DNA from: Faecalibacter macacae
GTDB lineage: Bacteria > Bacteroidota > Bacteroidia > Flavobacteriales > Weeksellaceae
Assembly (NCBI RefSeq): GCF_003687725.1
Contig: NZ_RDOJ01000011.1
Location: 1 to 64,000 of the forward strand
Direction: 5' to 3'
Length of the DNA stretch: 64,000 nucleotides
This document shows positions 8,368 through 17,000 of this stretch, in pieces. A model generated the notes under the pieces. The model had not been told where the DNA came from. It saw only the letters and a list, made by a program, of their open reading frames with translations, and searched no databases. Position numbers and translations under genes: made by a program. Position 1 is the stretch's first letter; each line of letters opens with the position of its first letter.

Positions 8368-11100
8368 TTAAAAAGAGTATTCTAATTTTCCTCCTAAAGA
8401 AAATTGAGCAATTGGATAAATTTGTTTTACACCATTTGTATCATAATAAGTCGGTTTTAAACCTAATACATTTGTCGTGTAAACAGAAACTTTAAATCCA
8501 TTCATAAAATCCTTCGATAATCTTAAATGAACATTATGAATCGAATTTTGTAGACTTTGATCTCCTTTAACAGGTGTCTTGATTAAATGTCCGTACAAAT
8601 CTGTATTCGTTTGATCTGCAACCGGAATTGCATGATATTGCATTTGTTCATCTAAATATCCTATTGGAAATCTATCTTGGTTACGATTATGATTCATTAA
8701 CAAGATATGTTCTGTTCTAAGAGATAACAATAATCCTACTTTGCGTAAATGATAATTAAAATTAGACCCAAGTGTTAATTGGTCTGTCTTAGAAACTAGT
8801 GCATTATAAACTGCATATTTTTCTGGTTCTGTAATCACAGAAGAAATAGAATATTCAGTCTTATTTGGCGTATTTGTTGTTTTTATATACGAAGCATTTA
8901 CTTGTATATCTAAGTTTAAAGGTTTGATACGATTAAATGTCATAAACGCTTCTAAACCTAAATCTTCAGATTGTAAATTATTTCTTAATTCGCTTGCGAA
9001 GAAACCAATATTCTCTTGTCCAATTACAGTGTAAGAGGCTGGAGTAGTGGTAGTATCTAATGCGATTTGACTAATAGTTCTGTAAAATGGATCTGAAATA
9101 GAAGAAATTCCGTCCGTCATTTTATTGTAAAAACCTGTCAGGTTTAATGTACCAAATTTGAAGTTTAAATCAGCTCCAAATTCTGTGTTCATTGAACGAA
9201 TTGGTTTTAAATCTGGATTATCAGCAGGTAATTCAAAAGTCTGAATCCAACCAATTAATCCAGTTCCAGGAACAGAATAAATTCCGTCACCTAATAAATA
9301 ATCATAGTAACGATTTCCAGTATATAATTGATTTAATGATGGTGTTTTACTTGCCATACCAAATCCTCCGCGTAAGCGTAAGAATTTGTTAAAAGCATAA
9401 GAAGTATTTACACGTGGTTGAAACGTTGAAAATCCTAATTGATTTTCGTAACGTAAACCTAAATCAAGTTTTAATACTGCATCATTTTCATAATATTTTG
9501 TGATTTGATCTTCCGCATACGCAGAAAATTGAAATACAGTTTTAGTATTTCTAAAGTTATAATCACGGTATCCTAAACTTCCGCCAGCTCCACTTAAAGT
9601 AAGATAATTAGGAACGCCGTTACCTGTTGTATAACGTCCGCGTCCTTTATTTGCACTTGTTCTAGTAGAAATACCCGCAGAAATCGTATGTATCCATTGG
9701 TTTTTACTTTTAATCGATTTATTACCTTCTAAGTTTAAATAAGTAGAAACTGGAATTCCTTCCACATTCATGTTATAAAAATATTGAGAAGGAACTATAA
9801 TCGCTTGATGAATTCCATCAGTTGTAGCATCAGTAATCGCTGCATTACCTAAATTACGCCATTCTTCTTTGTAAGAATTTGACTTTTCATAATTAAGATT
9901 TGCATCAATATTAAACGTATCAATCCAAGATTTGTTAAAATTCCATTTTAAATTATTTGAAATTCGGATTGAAGTACGATCATCTTTTACCTTCGCATCA
10001 GAAAAATCATCTGGATTACTTTTTAATTCATCATTACGGTAACCAATATTTGCTGTAAGCGTATTGGTTAGAGTAGTTGCTGCATTATTCGTTTTCCAAG
10101 AAATATTTCCGTTGATACGGTTATATTTAGTTAAGCTATTTCTTGGATCTGAATTAGATTCTAAAAAGTTTATTTGAGTATTAATAAAGTTACGAGAACT
10201 TAATTTAAATCCTTTAGATAAATTGTATTCAGTTGTAGCATCTCTCATAGAAATCGATGCACGGTAAGGAGTTTCACCAACTTTGGTTTGAACTAAAATT
10301 AAGCCAGAAGTCATGTCACCATATTTTGCTGGCGCAATACCTTGAATTACTTTAATCTCTTCGATATTATTTGTAGGAACTTCTCTTAAATCGAAACCAT
10401 AATTTGCGTTAGAGAAAGTGTTTTCAGATCCATCTCCAAAAGTATTTCCGGAATTATAGCTAAATGCTCCCGAAGTATTAGGAGAAAAGGTTTGCATATT
10501 CTCGTTATTAGACAACGGAATATCATTAACTACGATTGATGTACCAAACGCACGATTGGCAAAGTAATCTTGTCTATCGCCACTAGCATTTGATAATTTA
10601 GTAATGTTTGCATTATTATTTGCCGTACGGAAAACAATATTTTTGAACTGATTGTTATTAAAGTCAGGCGTAAACTGACCAGGTAACTGTTCTAAAACTT
10701 CGTTAATAGAAAATGCTTGTACATTTTCAATCGCTTCTTTTCCTAAAACAATTTCAGAATATTCTTTTTTACGTTTTGGAAAGATAACAACTTCTTCTAA
10801 ACGTAAATTTTGTTTAAAAAGAGTAGTAGTTACATTATTAAAATCTGGATCAACAAAAACTTCAATTAAATCTTTACCTAATTGAGAAATAAGTAATGTT
10901 GTATTTTCACTTGAGACTTCTAATTGATAAGTTCCATCTTCTTTTGTATGCGTCCATTTTTTACTAATCGGTTCTTGAACCAATACGTTAGATAATGGTT
11001 TATTATTCTCGTCAACTACTTTTCCTGTAATAGTCTTCTGAGCCTGTAAACTTGATAACGTACCAAGTAATAAACCTAGTGTAAATAACCCTTTTTTCAT
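8368..11100 (-). CDS. TonB-dependent receptor with carboxypeptidase-like N-terminal domain
   Basis: Outer-membrane active transporter powered by TonB-ExbBD. After the signal peptide (MKKGLFTLGLLLGTLSSLQA) come a CarboxypepD_reg-like domain (ITGKVVDENNKPLSNVLVQE), a plug (INEVLEQLPGQF, IEEIKVIQGIAPAKYGDMTSG) and a roughly 650-residue barrel ending in the aromatic motif GKLEYSF. It has no SusD partner, so it is not a polysaccharide-type SusC pair. The reading frame can be extended to a TTG at 11121, but that TTG is part of the TAnnTTTG promoter element, so I start at ATG 11100 (910 residues). It is the first gene of an operon with a lipoprotein, a barrel and a di-haem peroxidase; the ligand is unknown, and metal-related cargo is a reasonable guess. 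Confidence 0.93.
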   Translation of the reverse strand: MKKGLFTLGLLLGTLSSLQAQKTITGKVVDENNKPLSNVLVQEPISKKWTHTKEDGTYQLEVSSENTTLLISQLGKDLIEVFVDPDFNNVTTTLFKQNLRLEEVVIFPKRKKEYSEIVLGKEAIENVQAFSINEVLEQLPGQFTPDFNNNQFKNIVFRTANNNANITKLSNASGDRQDYFANRAFGTSIVVNDIPLSNNENMQTFSPNTSGAFSYNSGNTFGDGSENTFSNANYGFDLREVPTNNIEEIKVIQGIAPAKYGDMTSGLILVQTKVGETPYRASISMRDATTEYNLSKGFKLSSRNFINTQINFLESNSDPRNSLTKYNRINGNISWKTNNAATTLTNTLTANIGYRNDELKSNPDDFSDAKVKDDRTSIRISNNLKWNFNKSWIDTFNIDANLNYEKSNSYKEEWRNLGNAAITDATTDGIHQAIIVPSQYFYNMNVEGIPVSTYLNLEGNKSIKSKNQWIHTISAGISTRTSANKGRGRYTTGNGVPNYLTLSGAGGSLGYRDYNFRNTKTVFQFSAYAEDQITKYYENDAVLKLDLGLRYENQLGFSTFQPRVNTSYAFNKFLRLRGGFGMASKTPSLNQLYTGNRYYDYLLGDGIYSVPGTGLIGWIQTFELPADNPDLKPIRSMNTEFGADLNFKFGTLNLTGFYNKMTDGISSISDPFYRTISQIALDTTTTPASYTVIGQENIGFFASELRNNLQSEDLGLEAFMTFNRIKPLNLDIQVNASYIKTTNTPNKTEYSISSVITEPEKYAVYNALVSKTDQLTLGSNFNYHLRKVGLLLSLRTEHILLMNHNRNQDRFPIGYLDEQMQYHAIPVADQTNTDLYGHLIKTPVKGDQSLQNSIHNVHLRLSKDFMNGFKVSVYTTNVLGLKPTYYDTNGVKQIYPIAQFSLGGKLEYSF

Positions 11101-11118
11101 TATAACTGAATTCGGGTG

Positions 11119-11149
11119 CAAATTTATTTTAAATTAATCTAAATAGCAA
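11119..11149 (-). promoter_or_regulatory. Promoter of the TonB-receptor operon
   Basis: On the minus strand TTG (11147-11149) is followed after 20 bases by TAAATTTG (11119-11126), the Bacteroidota sigma-A type -33/-7 pair. Transcription would begin about 6-7 bases further on, leaving a leader of roughly 12 bases before ATG 11100. No Fur-like palindrome is evident next to it. Confidence 0.75.
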
Positions 11150-11240
11150 TAAATTGGTTAGTTATTTATCTTTTTAGCTATTTAATCTCAATAAAAACAA
11201 TGTTATGTTAAATAGAAAAAGTTAAAAGATTATTAAATAA

Positions 11241-11573
11241 TTAATGACTTGTTGATTTTGAAAATAGGTTAATTACCAATACACCTGAAACTATTAATAA
11301 TATACCAATAATAGCAGGTATATCTAGTTTTTCGTTATATACAAAATATCCTACAAGTGAAATTAAAACGATTCCTGCAGCAGACCAAATTGCATAAGAG
11401 ATACCAATAGGAATACCTTTTAATGCATGGCTTAATAAATAAAATGATCCAACCATTGCAACCACAAAAATAATGCTTGGTATAGGTTTAGAAAATTGTT
11501 CAGTCTTCTTAAGAAATGATGTTCCCAAAGTTTCACATAAAATTGCTGCAGCTAAAAATAAATAATATTTCAT
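11241..11573 (-). CDS. Small multidrug resistance (SMR) family transporter
   Basis: 110-residue, four-helix inner-membrane protein of the EmrE/SugE type. It has the membrane-embedded Glu14 (AILCETLGTSFLKKTEQF), which couples proton and substrate exchange in the family, and the helix-3/4 motif GIPIGISYAIWSAAGIVLISLVGY; the fourth helix (PAIIGILLIVSGVLVINLF) is complete. Members expel quaternary ammonium compounds or guanidinium. The sequence YAIWSAAG resembles EmrE-type rather than guanidinium-type (Gdx) members, but I cannot settle substrate by eye. The gene stands alone; no guanidine riboswitch-like structure is apparent upstream. It lies between the TonB-receptor promoter and an AT-rich gap of 200 bases (11574-11773) in which I see nothing coding. 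Confidence 0.92.
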   Translation of the reverse strand: MKYYLFLAAAILCETLGTSFLKKTEQFSKPIPSIIFVVAMVGSFYLLSHALKGIPIGISYAIWSAAGIVLISLVGYFVYNEKLDIPAIIGILLIVSGVLVINLFSKSTSH

Positions 11574-11773
11574 TTTAGTTTATAATAATATCAAAAATAC
11601 AATATTAAGATATTATTCCTTTTAAATAGGGATATCTTTTCTTCTTACTTAACATAATATATATTATAATAATAAAAATAACATAGTTATTTTATTATTA
11701 ATAATCTTTATTATGTTAAATTGGATATTTATGAAGCACTATTATTAAAGGATTAATCTAAAATATCTTTTAT

Positions 11774-12574
11774 TTAATAAACAGCTGTTTCAGGTTCTAA
11801 AGGTTTTCTTTTTGTGACGATTGGATAAATAAATTTTTCAGGTTTTTGTGCTGGAATATATTTCAGAATAATATAATCTGTAAACATAATGATTGATGAA
11901 AGATCTTTATTATCATAAATCACTTTTGGATTATTAATGATTGTATGATTATCGATTACAATTTGATGACCGTAACCTAATTCTGAAATTGTATCTAATT
12001 TAATACTTTCTTTTGATAGCTTTGATTGTATCATTCGATACAACATTACATCTTTTGGTTCTAATTTAAATTCATAACCTCCAGCATAATCTGTTTCGGC
12101 ATATTTTAAAGGATAATTTTTTCCGGCTTCTATATTTACCTTAACTATATAATTTTCTTCAATTTGAATTTCATAAGGCATTGTAAAATTTTCTCTTTGT
12201 GTGTAATAGTAATGTAGTTTGTTACTTACGATTAATTCATTAAATTCTACTTCATTTTTCGTTTTATCATTAATTAAAGCTTTATAATTATGTTTTACAA
12301 CTTCGTTATAGCTTTTAGGATTTGTTCCAATTATATTAGATGAATCAGCTATTTGTACAGTTTCAGTATCTACTAATTGATTTTCTAATTTTCTACTATT
12401 AAAATGATATTGAATCAAGTACGTATATTTTCCATCATTTAAACTCCAAACTAATTGTCTATTATTATCAACTAATTCGTAACGAACATCGATTTGTTCT
12501 TTATTCTTTAATTGATGGCAACTTATAAATGTACTTCCTATTAATAAAGTTATTGCGAATATTATCTTTTTCAT
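11774..12574 (-). CDS. Lipoprotein of unknown function
   Basis: 266 residues with a clear lipoprotein signal: MKK, hydrophobic core, lipobox STFISC (Cys about 19). The mature part is rich in beta-prone segments and charged residues and has no motif I recognise. It ends in a Lys/Pro-rich tail (KRKPLEPETAVY). Residues after the Cys (HQLKNKE) are not acidic, so a periplasm-facing location is more likely than surface display. Single gene, separated from ffh by a terminator. I do not recognise the family; the clean signal and codon use like its neighbours support a real gene. Confidence 0.8.
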   Translation of the reverse strand: MKKIIFAITLLIGSTFISCHQLKNKEQIDVRYELVDNNRQLVWSLNDGKYTYLIQYHFNSRKLENQLVDTETVQIADSSNIIGTNPKSYNEVVKHNYKALINDKTKNEVEFNELIVSNKLHYYYTQRENFTMPYEIQIEENYIVKVNIEAGKNYPLKYAETDYAGGYEFKLEPKDVMLYRMIQSKLSKESIKLDTISELGYGHQIVIDNHTIINNPKVIYDNKDLSSIIMFTDYIILKYIPAQKPEKFIYPIVTKRKPLEPETAVY

Positions 12575-12685
12575 AAATGTGCTTATTATTATAAATATAA
12601 TAAATCCCGTATAATGAACTTCTAATCTATTTTAAATATTTATAACACTTGCTATTTAACATAATATTTATGTAAATAAAATAAA

Positions 12686-12713
12686 AAAAACCTCCAATTT
12701 CTTGAAGGTTTTT
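12686..12713 (-). terminator. Terminator of ffh
   Basis: 12-bp stem with one mismatch (12686-12697 with 12702-12713) and a 4-nt loop; the A-run on the plus strand gives the T-run after the stem on the minus strand. It follows the ffh stop codon by about 25 bases. Confidence 0.8.
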
Positions 12714-12738
12714 GATTATATAGAATTAATAATATTAA

Positions 12739-14112
12739 TTACATTTTTGGCATACCACCAGGCATTCCAGGGAAACCACCTGCAGGCATATTTTTAGCCA
12801 TTGATTCCATCATTGACTTTCCTTGAGACGAGTTCATGAATTTCATCATTTTACCCATTTCAGAGAATTGTTTCAATAATTGATTCACCTCTTGTAACGT
12901 TGTTCCAGAACCAGCTGCGATTCTTTTCTTACGAGAATTATCAATAATATTTGGATTTTTACGCTCTTTTGGAGTCATCGATTTAATGATTGCTTCTACA
13001 CCTTTAAATGCATCATCATTAATTTCAACATCTTTTAAAGCTTTTCCAGCACCTGGGATCATTCCGATTAAATCTTTCATGTTACCCATACGCTTGATTT
13101 GTTGAATTTGTTTTAAGAAATCATCAAAATCAAAACTGTTTTTAGCAATTTTCTTTTGTAAACGCTTTGCTTCTTCTTCATCGAATTGTGCTTGTGCACG
13201 TTCAACTAACGAAACAACGTCACCCATTCCTAAAATACGATCCGCCATACGTTCTGGATAGAAAACGTCTAAAGCTTCCATTTTCTCACCAGTAGAAATA
13301 AACTTAATTGGTTTATCTACAACTGTACGAATCGTTAATGCAGCTCCACCACGTGTATCACCATCTAACTTTGTTAAAACAACACCGTTATAATCTAATA
13401 CATCATTGAAAGCTTTTGCAGTATTAACAGCATCTTGTCCAGTCATCGAATCCACAACGAATAAAGTTTCCGTTGGATTAACCGTTTGGTGAACACGACG
13501 AATTTCTTCCATCATTTGCTCATCAATCGCTAAACGACCAGCAGTATCTATAATTACTACATTATTTCCGTTTTGTTTTGCTTGTGCTAATGCATTTTGT
13601 GCAATTTCAACTGGATTTTTGTTTTCTAAATCTGCGAAAACATCAACACCAATTTGTTCACCTAAAACCTGTAACTGATTGATAGCGGCAGGACGGTAAA
13701 CGTCACCAGCAACTAATAAAACTTTTTTGTTTTTAGAAGTCTTTAAGTAATTAGCTAACTTTCCAGAAAATGTTGTTTTACCAGAACCTTGTAAACCTGC
13801 AATTAAAATAATAGCTGGATTCGCCTCGATGTTTAAATCGGCTTGCTTACCTCCCATTAATTCAGTTAATTCGTCATGAACGATTTTAACCATTAATTGG
13901 CTAGGATTTAATGATGTTAATACATCAGAACCTAATGCTTTTTTCTTAACTGTATCTGTAAAATCTTTAGCTACTTTGTAACTAACATCAGCGTCAACTA
14001 AGGCACGTCTTACCTCTTTAATCGTTTCTGCAACGTTAATTTCTGTAATCTGTCCTTTTCCTTTTAAGGTATGTAAAGCTTTGTCTAATTTATCTTGAAG
14101 ACTTTGAAACAT
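12739..14112 (-). CDS. ffh: Signal recognition particle protein Ffh (SRP54)
   Basis: GTPase that binds 4.5S RNA and hands signal-sequence-bearing ribosomes to FtsY at the membrane. The 457 residues follow the standard order: N domain (1 to about 85), G domain with P-loop GLQGSGKTTFSGKLA, DTAGRLAIDEQMM, TKLDGDTRGGAAL and GEKMEALDVF, and the Met-rich M domain with FDFDDFLKQIQQIKRMGNM and the RNA-binding region RKKRIAAGSGT. The tail is unusually rich in Gly, Met and Pro (GGFPGMPGGMPKM), a common variation in this phylum. The gene is monocistronic, divergent from the small secreted protein gene at 14241. Confidence 0.97.
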   Translation of the reverse strand: MFQSLQDKLDKALHTLKGKGQITEINVAETIKEVRRALVDADVSYKVAKDFTDTVKKKALGSDVLTSLNPSQLMVKIVHDELTELMGGKQADLNIEANPAIILIAGLQGSGKTTFSGKLANYLKTSKNKKVLLVAGDVYRPAAINQLQVLGEQIGVDVFADLENKNPVEIAQNALAQAKQNGNNVVIIDTAGRLAIDEQMMEEIRRVHQTVNPTETLFVVDSMTGQDAVNTAKAFNDVLDYNGVVLTKLDGDTRGGAALTIRTVVDKPIKFISTGEKMEALDVFYPERMADRILGMGDVVSLVERAQAQFDEEEAKRLQKKIAKNSFDFDDFLKQIQQIKRMGNMKDLIGMIPGAGKALKDVEINDDAFKGVEAIIKSMTPKERKNPNIIDNSRKKRIAAGSGTTLQEVNQLLKQFSEMGKMMKFMNSSQGKSMMESMAKNMPAGGFPGMPGGMPKM

Positions 14113-14138
14113 GTCTGTATTGTTTTTTTAAAGGTTTA

Positions 14139-14146
14139 CAAAGATA
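14139..14146 (-). promoter_or_regulatory. -7 element of the ffh promoter
   Basis: TATCTTTG on the minus strand matches TAnnTTTG and lies 26 bases before the ffh ATG. The upstream element is a weaker TTC about 17 bases away, so only the -7 box is firmly seen. Confidence 0.6.
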
Positions 14147-14240
14147 ATAATTTCTTTCTATTAGAATAGTATATAAATTATTTAGCTTGTTTAAAATAAA
14201 TGTTTAATTTTAAACACTTGAAAATAAATATTATAAACGT

Positions 14241-14612
14241 ATGAAACATTTCTATCTTTTTGTATTTGGATTATTATTCTCGTCAATTGTTACTTCACAG
14301 GCGCCGATTGATATACAAAATAATGAAGATACACCCTTTTATTTTTATACAATTCATTATGGTTTTAATAAAGATGTATACATATCAGATGTATATTCAT
14401 TAGATATAGAACGTAATGATGTGTATAAATATTCTAAAGACAGGTTTGAAGATGTTAAGGATTATATTATCGAAAATGGTATTGCGAAAGAAATTCAATC
14501 TGGATATGAAAAAAATTATTTTAAAAAAGAACAAGCCGAAACAGAAAGAAAATATTTAATGTATCAATTCAAGAATCAAGATTATAAAATTATTACTTTT
14601 AAATATAAATAA
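14241..14612 (+). CDS. Small secreted protein of unknown function
   Basis: 123 residues with a signal peptide (MKHFYLFVFGLLFSSIVTSQA) and a mature region of about 100 residues rich in Tyr, Lys and Asp with no recognised motif. A start at ATG 14241 gives the signal directly. It is a single gene between ffh (divergent) and fumC (convergent), closed by a strong terminator. No family assigned. The signal peptide, terminator and codon use indicate a real gene rather than chance. Confidence 0.7.
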   Translation: MKHFYLFVFGLLFSSIVTSQAPIDIQNNEDTPFYFYTIHYGFNKDVYISDVYSLDIERNDVYKYSKDRFEDVKDYIIENGIAKEIQSGYEKNYFKKEQAETERKYLMYQFKNQDYKIITFKYK

Positions 14613-14643
14613 GAAAAGCCGTTCTTTTAAGAACGGCTTTTCT
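14612..14643. terminator. Bidirectional terminator between the 14241 gene and fumC
   Basis: Perfect 15-bp stem (14612-14626 with 14629-14643) with A-rich and T-rich flanks on both sides, between two converging genes. Confidence 0.88.
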
Positions 14644-14666
14644 ATTTGAATAAATTAATTAATTTC

Positions 14667-16064
14667 TTATTTTAAAGAACCTACCATATCTTCTGGTTTA
14701 ACCCACTCGTCAAATTCTTCAGCAGTAACATATCCTAATGCAATTGCAGTTTCTTTTAACGTAGAGTTATTTTTGTGAGCTGTTTGAGCAATTTCAGCAG
14801 CTTTGTAGTAACCAATTTTAGTATTTAAAGCTGTAACTAACATTAAAGAGTTATCTACTAATTCTTTAATACGTCCGTAGTTTGGCTCAATACCTTGTGC
14901 ACAGTGCTCGTCGAAAGAAACACATGCATCACCAATTAAACGAGCTGATTGTAAGAAATTAGCAGCCATTAATGGTTTGAATACGTTTAATTCGTAGTGA
15001 CCTTGAGTACCACCAATTGTAATAGCAACATCGTTACCCATTACTTGTGCAGCAACCATTGTTAATGCCTCACATTGTGTTGGATTAACTTTACCAGGCA
15101 TGATTGAAGATCCTGGCTCGTTTTCTGGAATTAAAATTTCTCCAATACCTGAACGAGGTCCTGATGCTAACATACGGATATCATTCGCAATTTTGTTTAA
15201 AGAAACAGCTAATTGTTTTAATGCTCCGTGAGTTTCTACGATTGCATCGTGAGCAGCTAAAGCTTCGAATTTGTTTTCAGCAGTAACAAATGGGTGTCCT
15301 GTAAATTCAGCAATATATTTAGCAACTAGAACATCGTAACCTTCCGGTGTATTTAAACCTGTACCAACTGCAGTTCCTCCTAAAGCAACTTCAGATAAGT
15401 GAGCTAAAGTATTACGTAATGCTTTTAAACCGTAGTTTAATTGAGCAACGTAACCTGATAATTCTTGACCTAATGTTAATGGAGTTGCATCCATTAAGTG
15501 TGTACGTCCAATTTTAACTACGTTCATGTACTCAGCAGATTTTTTAGCTAAAGTATCACGTAATTGCTCAACTCCTGGAATTGTAACTTCTACAACAGCT
15601 TTGTAAGCGGCGATGTGCATACCTGTTGGGTAAGTATCGTTAGAAGATTGAGATTTGTTAACGTCGTCGTTTGCTTTTAAAACTGGTTCTCCTTCACCAA
15701 TTTTACCACCAGCTAAAACTTGAGCACGGTTAGCAACAACTTCGTTTACATTCATATTAGATTGAGTACCTGAACCTGTTTGCCAGATAACTAATGGGAA
15801 TTGGTCAGCTAATTCACCTGCTAAAATTTCATCACATACTGCAGCAATCGCATCACGTTTTTCAACTGGTAAAACACCTAATTCAGCATTTGCATAAGCA
15901 GCAGCTTTCTTTAAGTAAGCAAAACCTTCGATGATTTCTTTAGGCATTGAAGCCGATTCACCAATTTTAAAGTTATTTCTTGAACGTTCTGTTTGAGCAC
16001 CCCAATATTTATCAGCAGGAACTTTAACTTCCCCCATGGTGTCTTTCTCAATTCTATATTCCAT
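14667..16064 (-). CDS. fumC: Class II fumarate hydratase
   Basis: Iron-independent fumarase of the citric acid cycle, converting fumarate and water to L-malate in the cytosol. 465 residues, the usual length. Conserved segments include [15 protein letters not shown] near the start, [13 protein letters not shown], the region [44 protein letters not shown] and the superfamily signature [15 protein letters not shown]. All are intact. Transcribed alone. Upstream lies a TAAATTTG box covered by an 8-bp inverted repeat, which may be an operator. Confidence 0.97.
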   Translation of the reverse strand: MEYRIEKDTMGEVKVPADKYWGAQTERSRNNFKIGESASMPKEIIEGFAYLKKAAAYANAELGVLPVEKRDAIAAVCDEILAGELADQFPLVIWQTGSGTQSNMNVNEVVANRAQVLAGGKIGEGEPVLKANDDVNKSQSSNDTYPTGMHIAAYKAVVEVTIPGVEQLRDTLAKKSAEYMNVVKIGRTHLMDATPLTLGQELSGYVAQLNYGLKALRNTLAHLSEVALGGTAVGTGLNTPEGYDVLVAKYIAEFTGHPFVTAENKFEALAAHDAIVETHGALKQLAVSLNKIANDIRMLASGPRSGIGEILIPENEPGSSIMPGKVNPTQCEALTMVAAQVMGNDVAITIGGTQGHYELNVFKPLMAANFLQSARLIGDACVSFDEHCAQGIEPNYGRIKELVDNSLMLVTALNTKIGYYKAAEIAQTAHKNNSTLKETAIALGYVTAEEFDEWVKPEDMVGSLK

Positions 16065-16096
16065 TTTTTTGTATTTATTTCGTTAATTGAAATGTT

Positions 16097-16118
16097 ATTG
16101 CTTACAAATTTAAGCAAT
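16097..16118 (-). promoter_or_regulatory. fumC -7 element inside an inverted repeat
   Basis: ATTGCTTA (16097-16104) and TAAGCAAT (16111-16118) form an 8-bp inverted repeat with a 6-base spacer. The minus-strand -7 box TAAATTTG (16105-16112) sits in its middle. This arrangement fits a repressor or activator site on the fumC promoter; the regulator is unknown. Confidence 0.45.
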
Positions 16119-16172
16119 AGCTTTGTTAAAGAAAAGTGATAATTATTAGTTTTAATACTAAAAATAATATAT

Positions 16173-16180
16173 TACTTTTG
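16173..16180 (+). promoter_or_regulatory. -7 element before the 68-residue membrane protein
   Basis: TACTTTTG matches TAnnTTTG and lies 19 bases before ATG 16200. No clear TTG is seen at the -33 position. Confidence 0.5.
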
Positions 16181-16199
16181 TACAACTAAATTATATGTC

Positions 16200-16406
16200 A
16201 TGGCACAATTCTTAGGATTTTTCGCATGGTTATTTATGGAATTCGCTGGATTCTGGTGTATTGCTTTCTTAGCAACTATCCCATTTATCTGGATTCCAAT
16301 GTGGATGAACAATACTCGTAAAGAAAAAGCTGGTATTATCACTGCAGAAGAACCACGCCAAACAATTGCAAATCAAGAAGGATACACTGTTTTATTCAAA
16401 AAGTAA
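16200..16406 (+). CDS. Small membrane protein (68 residues) of unknown function
   Basis: One long hydrophobic, aromatic-rich segment (FLGFFAWLFMEFAGFWCIAFLATIPFIWIPMWM, residues 4-36) that can form one long or two short membrane helices, followed by a soluble Lys/Glu tail of about 30 residues. Trp and Phe content in the membrane part is high. It has its own -7 box and two consecutive hairpins behind it, so it is an independent transcription unit. Family not recognised; it is probably a conserved flavobacterial small protein. Confidence 0.72.
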   Translation: MAQFLGFFAWLFMEFAGFWCIAFLATIPFIWIPMWMNNTRKEKAGIITAEEPRQTIANQEGYTVLFKK

Positions 16407-16410
16407 GACC

Positions 16411-16460
16411 TTCATTTTTTCGAAAAAATGAAAAAGGATTCAATATTGAATCCTTTTTTT
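16411..16460. terminator. Tandem hairpins ending the 68-residue gene and the AHSA1 gene
   Basis: A first A/T-rich hairpin (16411-16432) is followed by a perfect 14-bp stem (16431-16444 with 16445-16458) and a T-run on the plus strand; the A-run on the other side lets it also serve the converging minus-strand gene. Confidence 0.8.
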
Positions 16461-16467
16461 ATATAAT

Positions 16468-16887
16468 TTATTCAACATATTCTCTCAAAGAAATTTCTAA
16501 AAGTTCTTCCCAACCCGCTTCAAAACTATTTCTTGAAAAATTAGCATCATCTTGTGGAAAGCTTGCAATTCCGTCATGAATTAATTTAAGCTGACTATAA
16601 TTTTCAAATTCTTTATCAGGATTTATTAAAAAAGTTACTTCAGATTCTCCTTCATAAATTGGATATGTCCATGTATAAACCAATTTATGATACAAAAAGA
16701 CATCTTCAATTCTACATTCATGTAAATATTCACCGGCATAAAATTCAAATTGATTACCGACTTCTAATTCAAAACCTTTTACATCAAAATACCATTCTTT
16801 CATTGCATTTGGATTTGAAATAGCGTTCCATAATACTTCTATCGTGCAATTGTATTGCTTTTCAATAATTAAAGGATTTCCTATCAT
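16468..16887 (-). CDS. AHSA1/SRPBCC-domain protein
   Basis: 139-residue cytosolic protein of the START-like helix-grip fold. It begins with the family pattern (IEKQYNCTIEVLWNAISNPNAMKEWYFDVKGFELEVG) and ends with the long C-terminal helix (RNSFEAGWEELLEISLREYVE) that closes the hydrophobic ligand cavity. Members range from Hsp90 co-chaperone-like proteins to ligand-binding proteins; nothing here fixes the ligand. It is single, sharing a terminator with the 68-residue gene. Confidence 0.88.
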   Translation of the reverse strand: MIGNPLIIEKQYNCTIEVLWNAISNPNAMKEWYFDVKGFELEVGNQFEFYAGEYLHECRIEDVFLYHKLVYTWTYPIYEGESEVTFLINPDKEFENYSQLKLIHDGIASFPQDDANFSRNSFEAGWEELLEISLREYVE

Positions 16888-16952
16888 AGTTTGTGGTTTT
16901 TATGTTGATTAATCTCTTCAATTATAATTCCAAATTTCACATTTAGATAATA

Positions 16953-16981
16953 TTGTAAGAAGATTAATAGTATTAAATTTG
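16953..16981 (+). promoter_or_regulatory. Promoter of pafA
   Basis: TTG (16953-16955), 18-base spacer, TAAATTTG (16974-16981): a full match to the Bacteroidota housekeeping promoter, 20 bases before ATG 17001. I see no Pho-box-like direct repeats, which agrees with the phosphate-irrepressible nature of this enzyme class. Confidence 0.8.
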
Positions 16982-17000
16982 AAAGCTAAAATAAATACAC

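Noticed and set aside
11241-11773. Guanidine riboswitch upstream of the SMR gene
   Set aside because: The 200-base leader is almost pure A/T with no G/C-rich stem or ACGR-type conserved loop, so I do not call one.
15911-16117. 68-residue minus-strand frame overlapping the start of fumC
   Set aside because: It is in a different frame across the fumC start and promoter; FumC is certain and its N-terminus is conserved.
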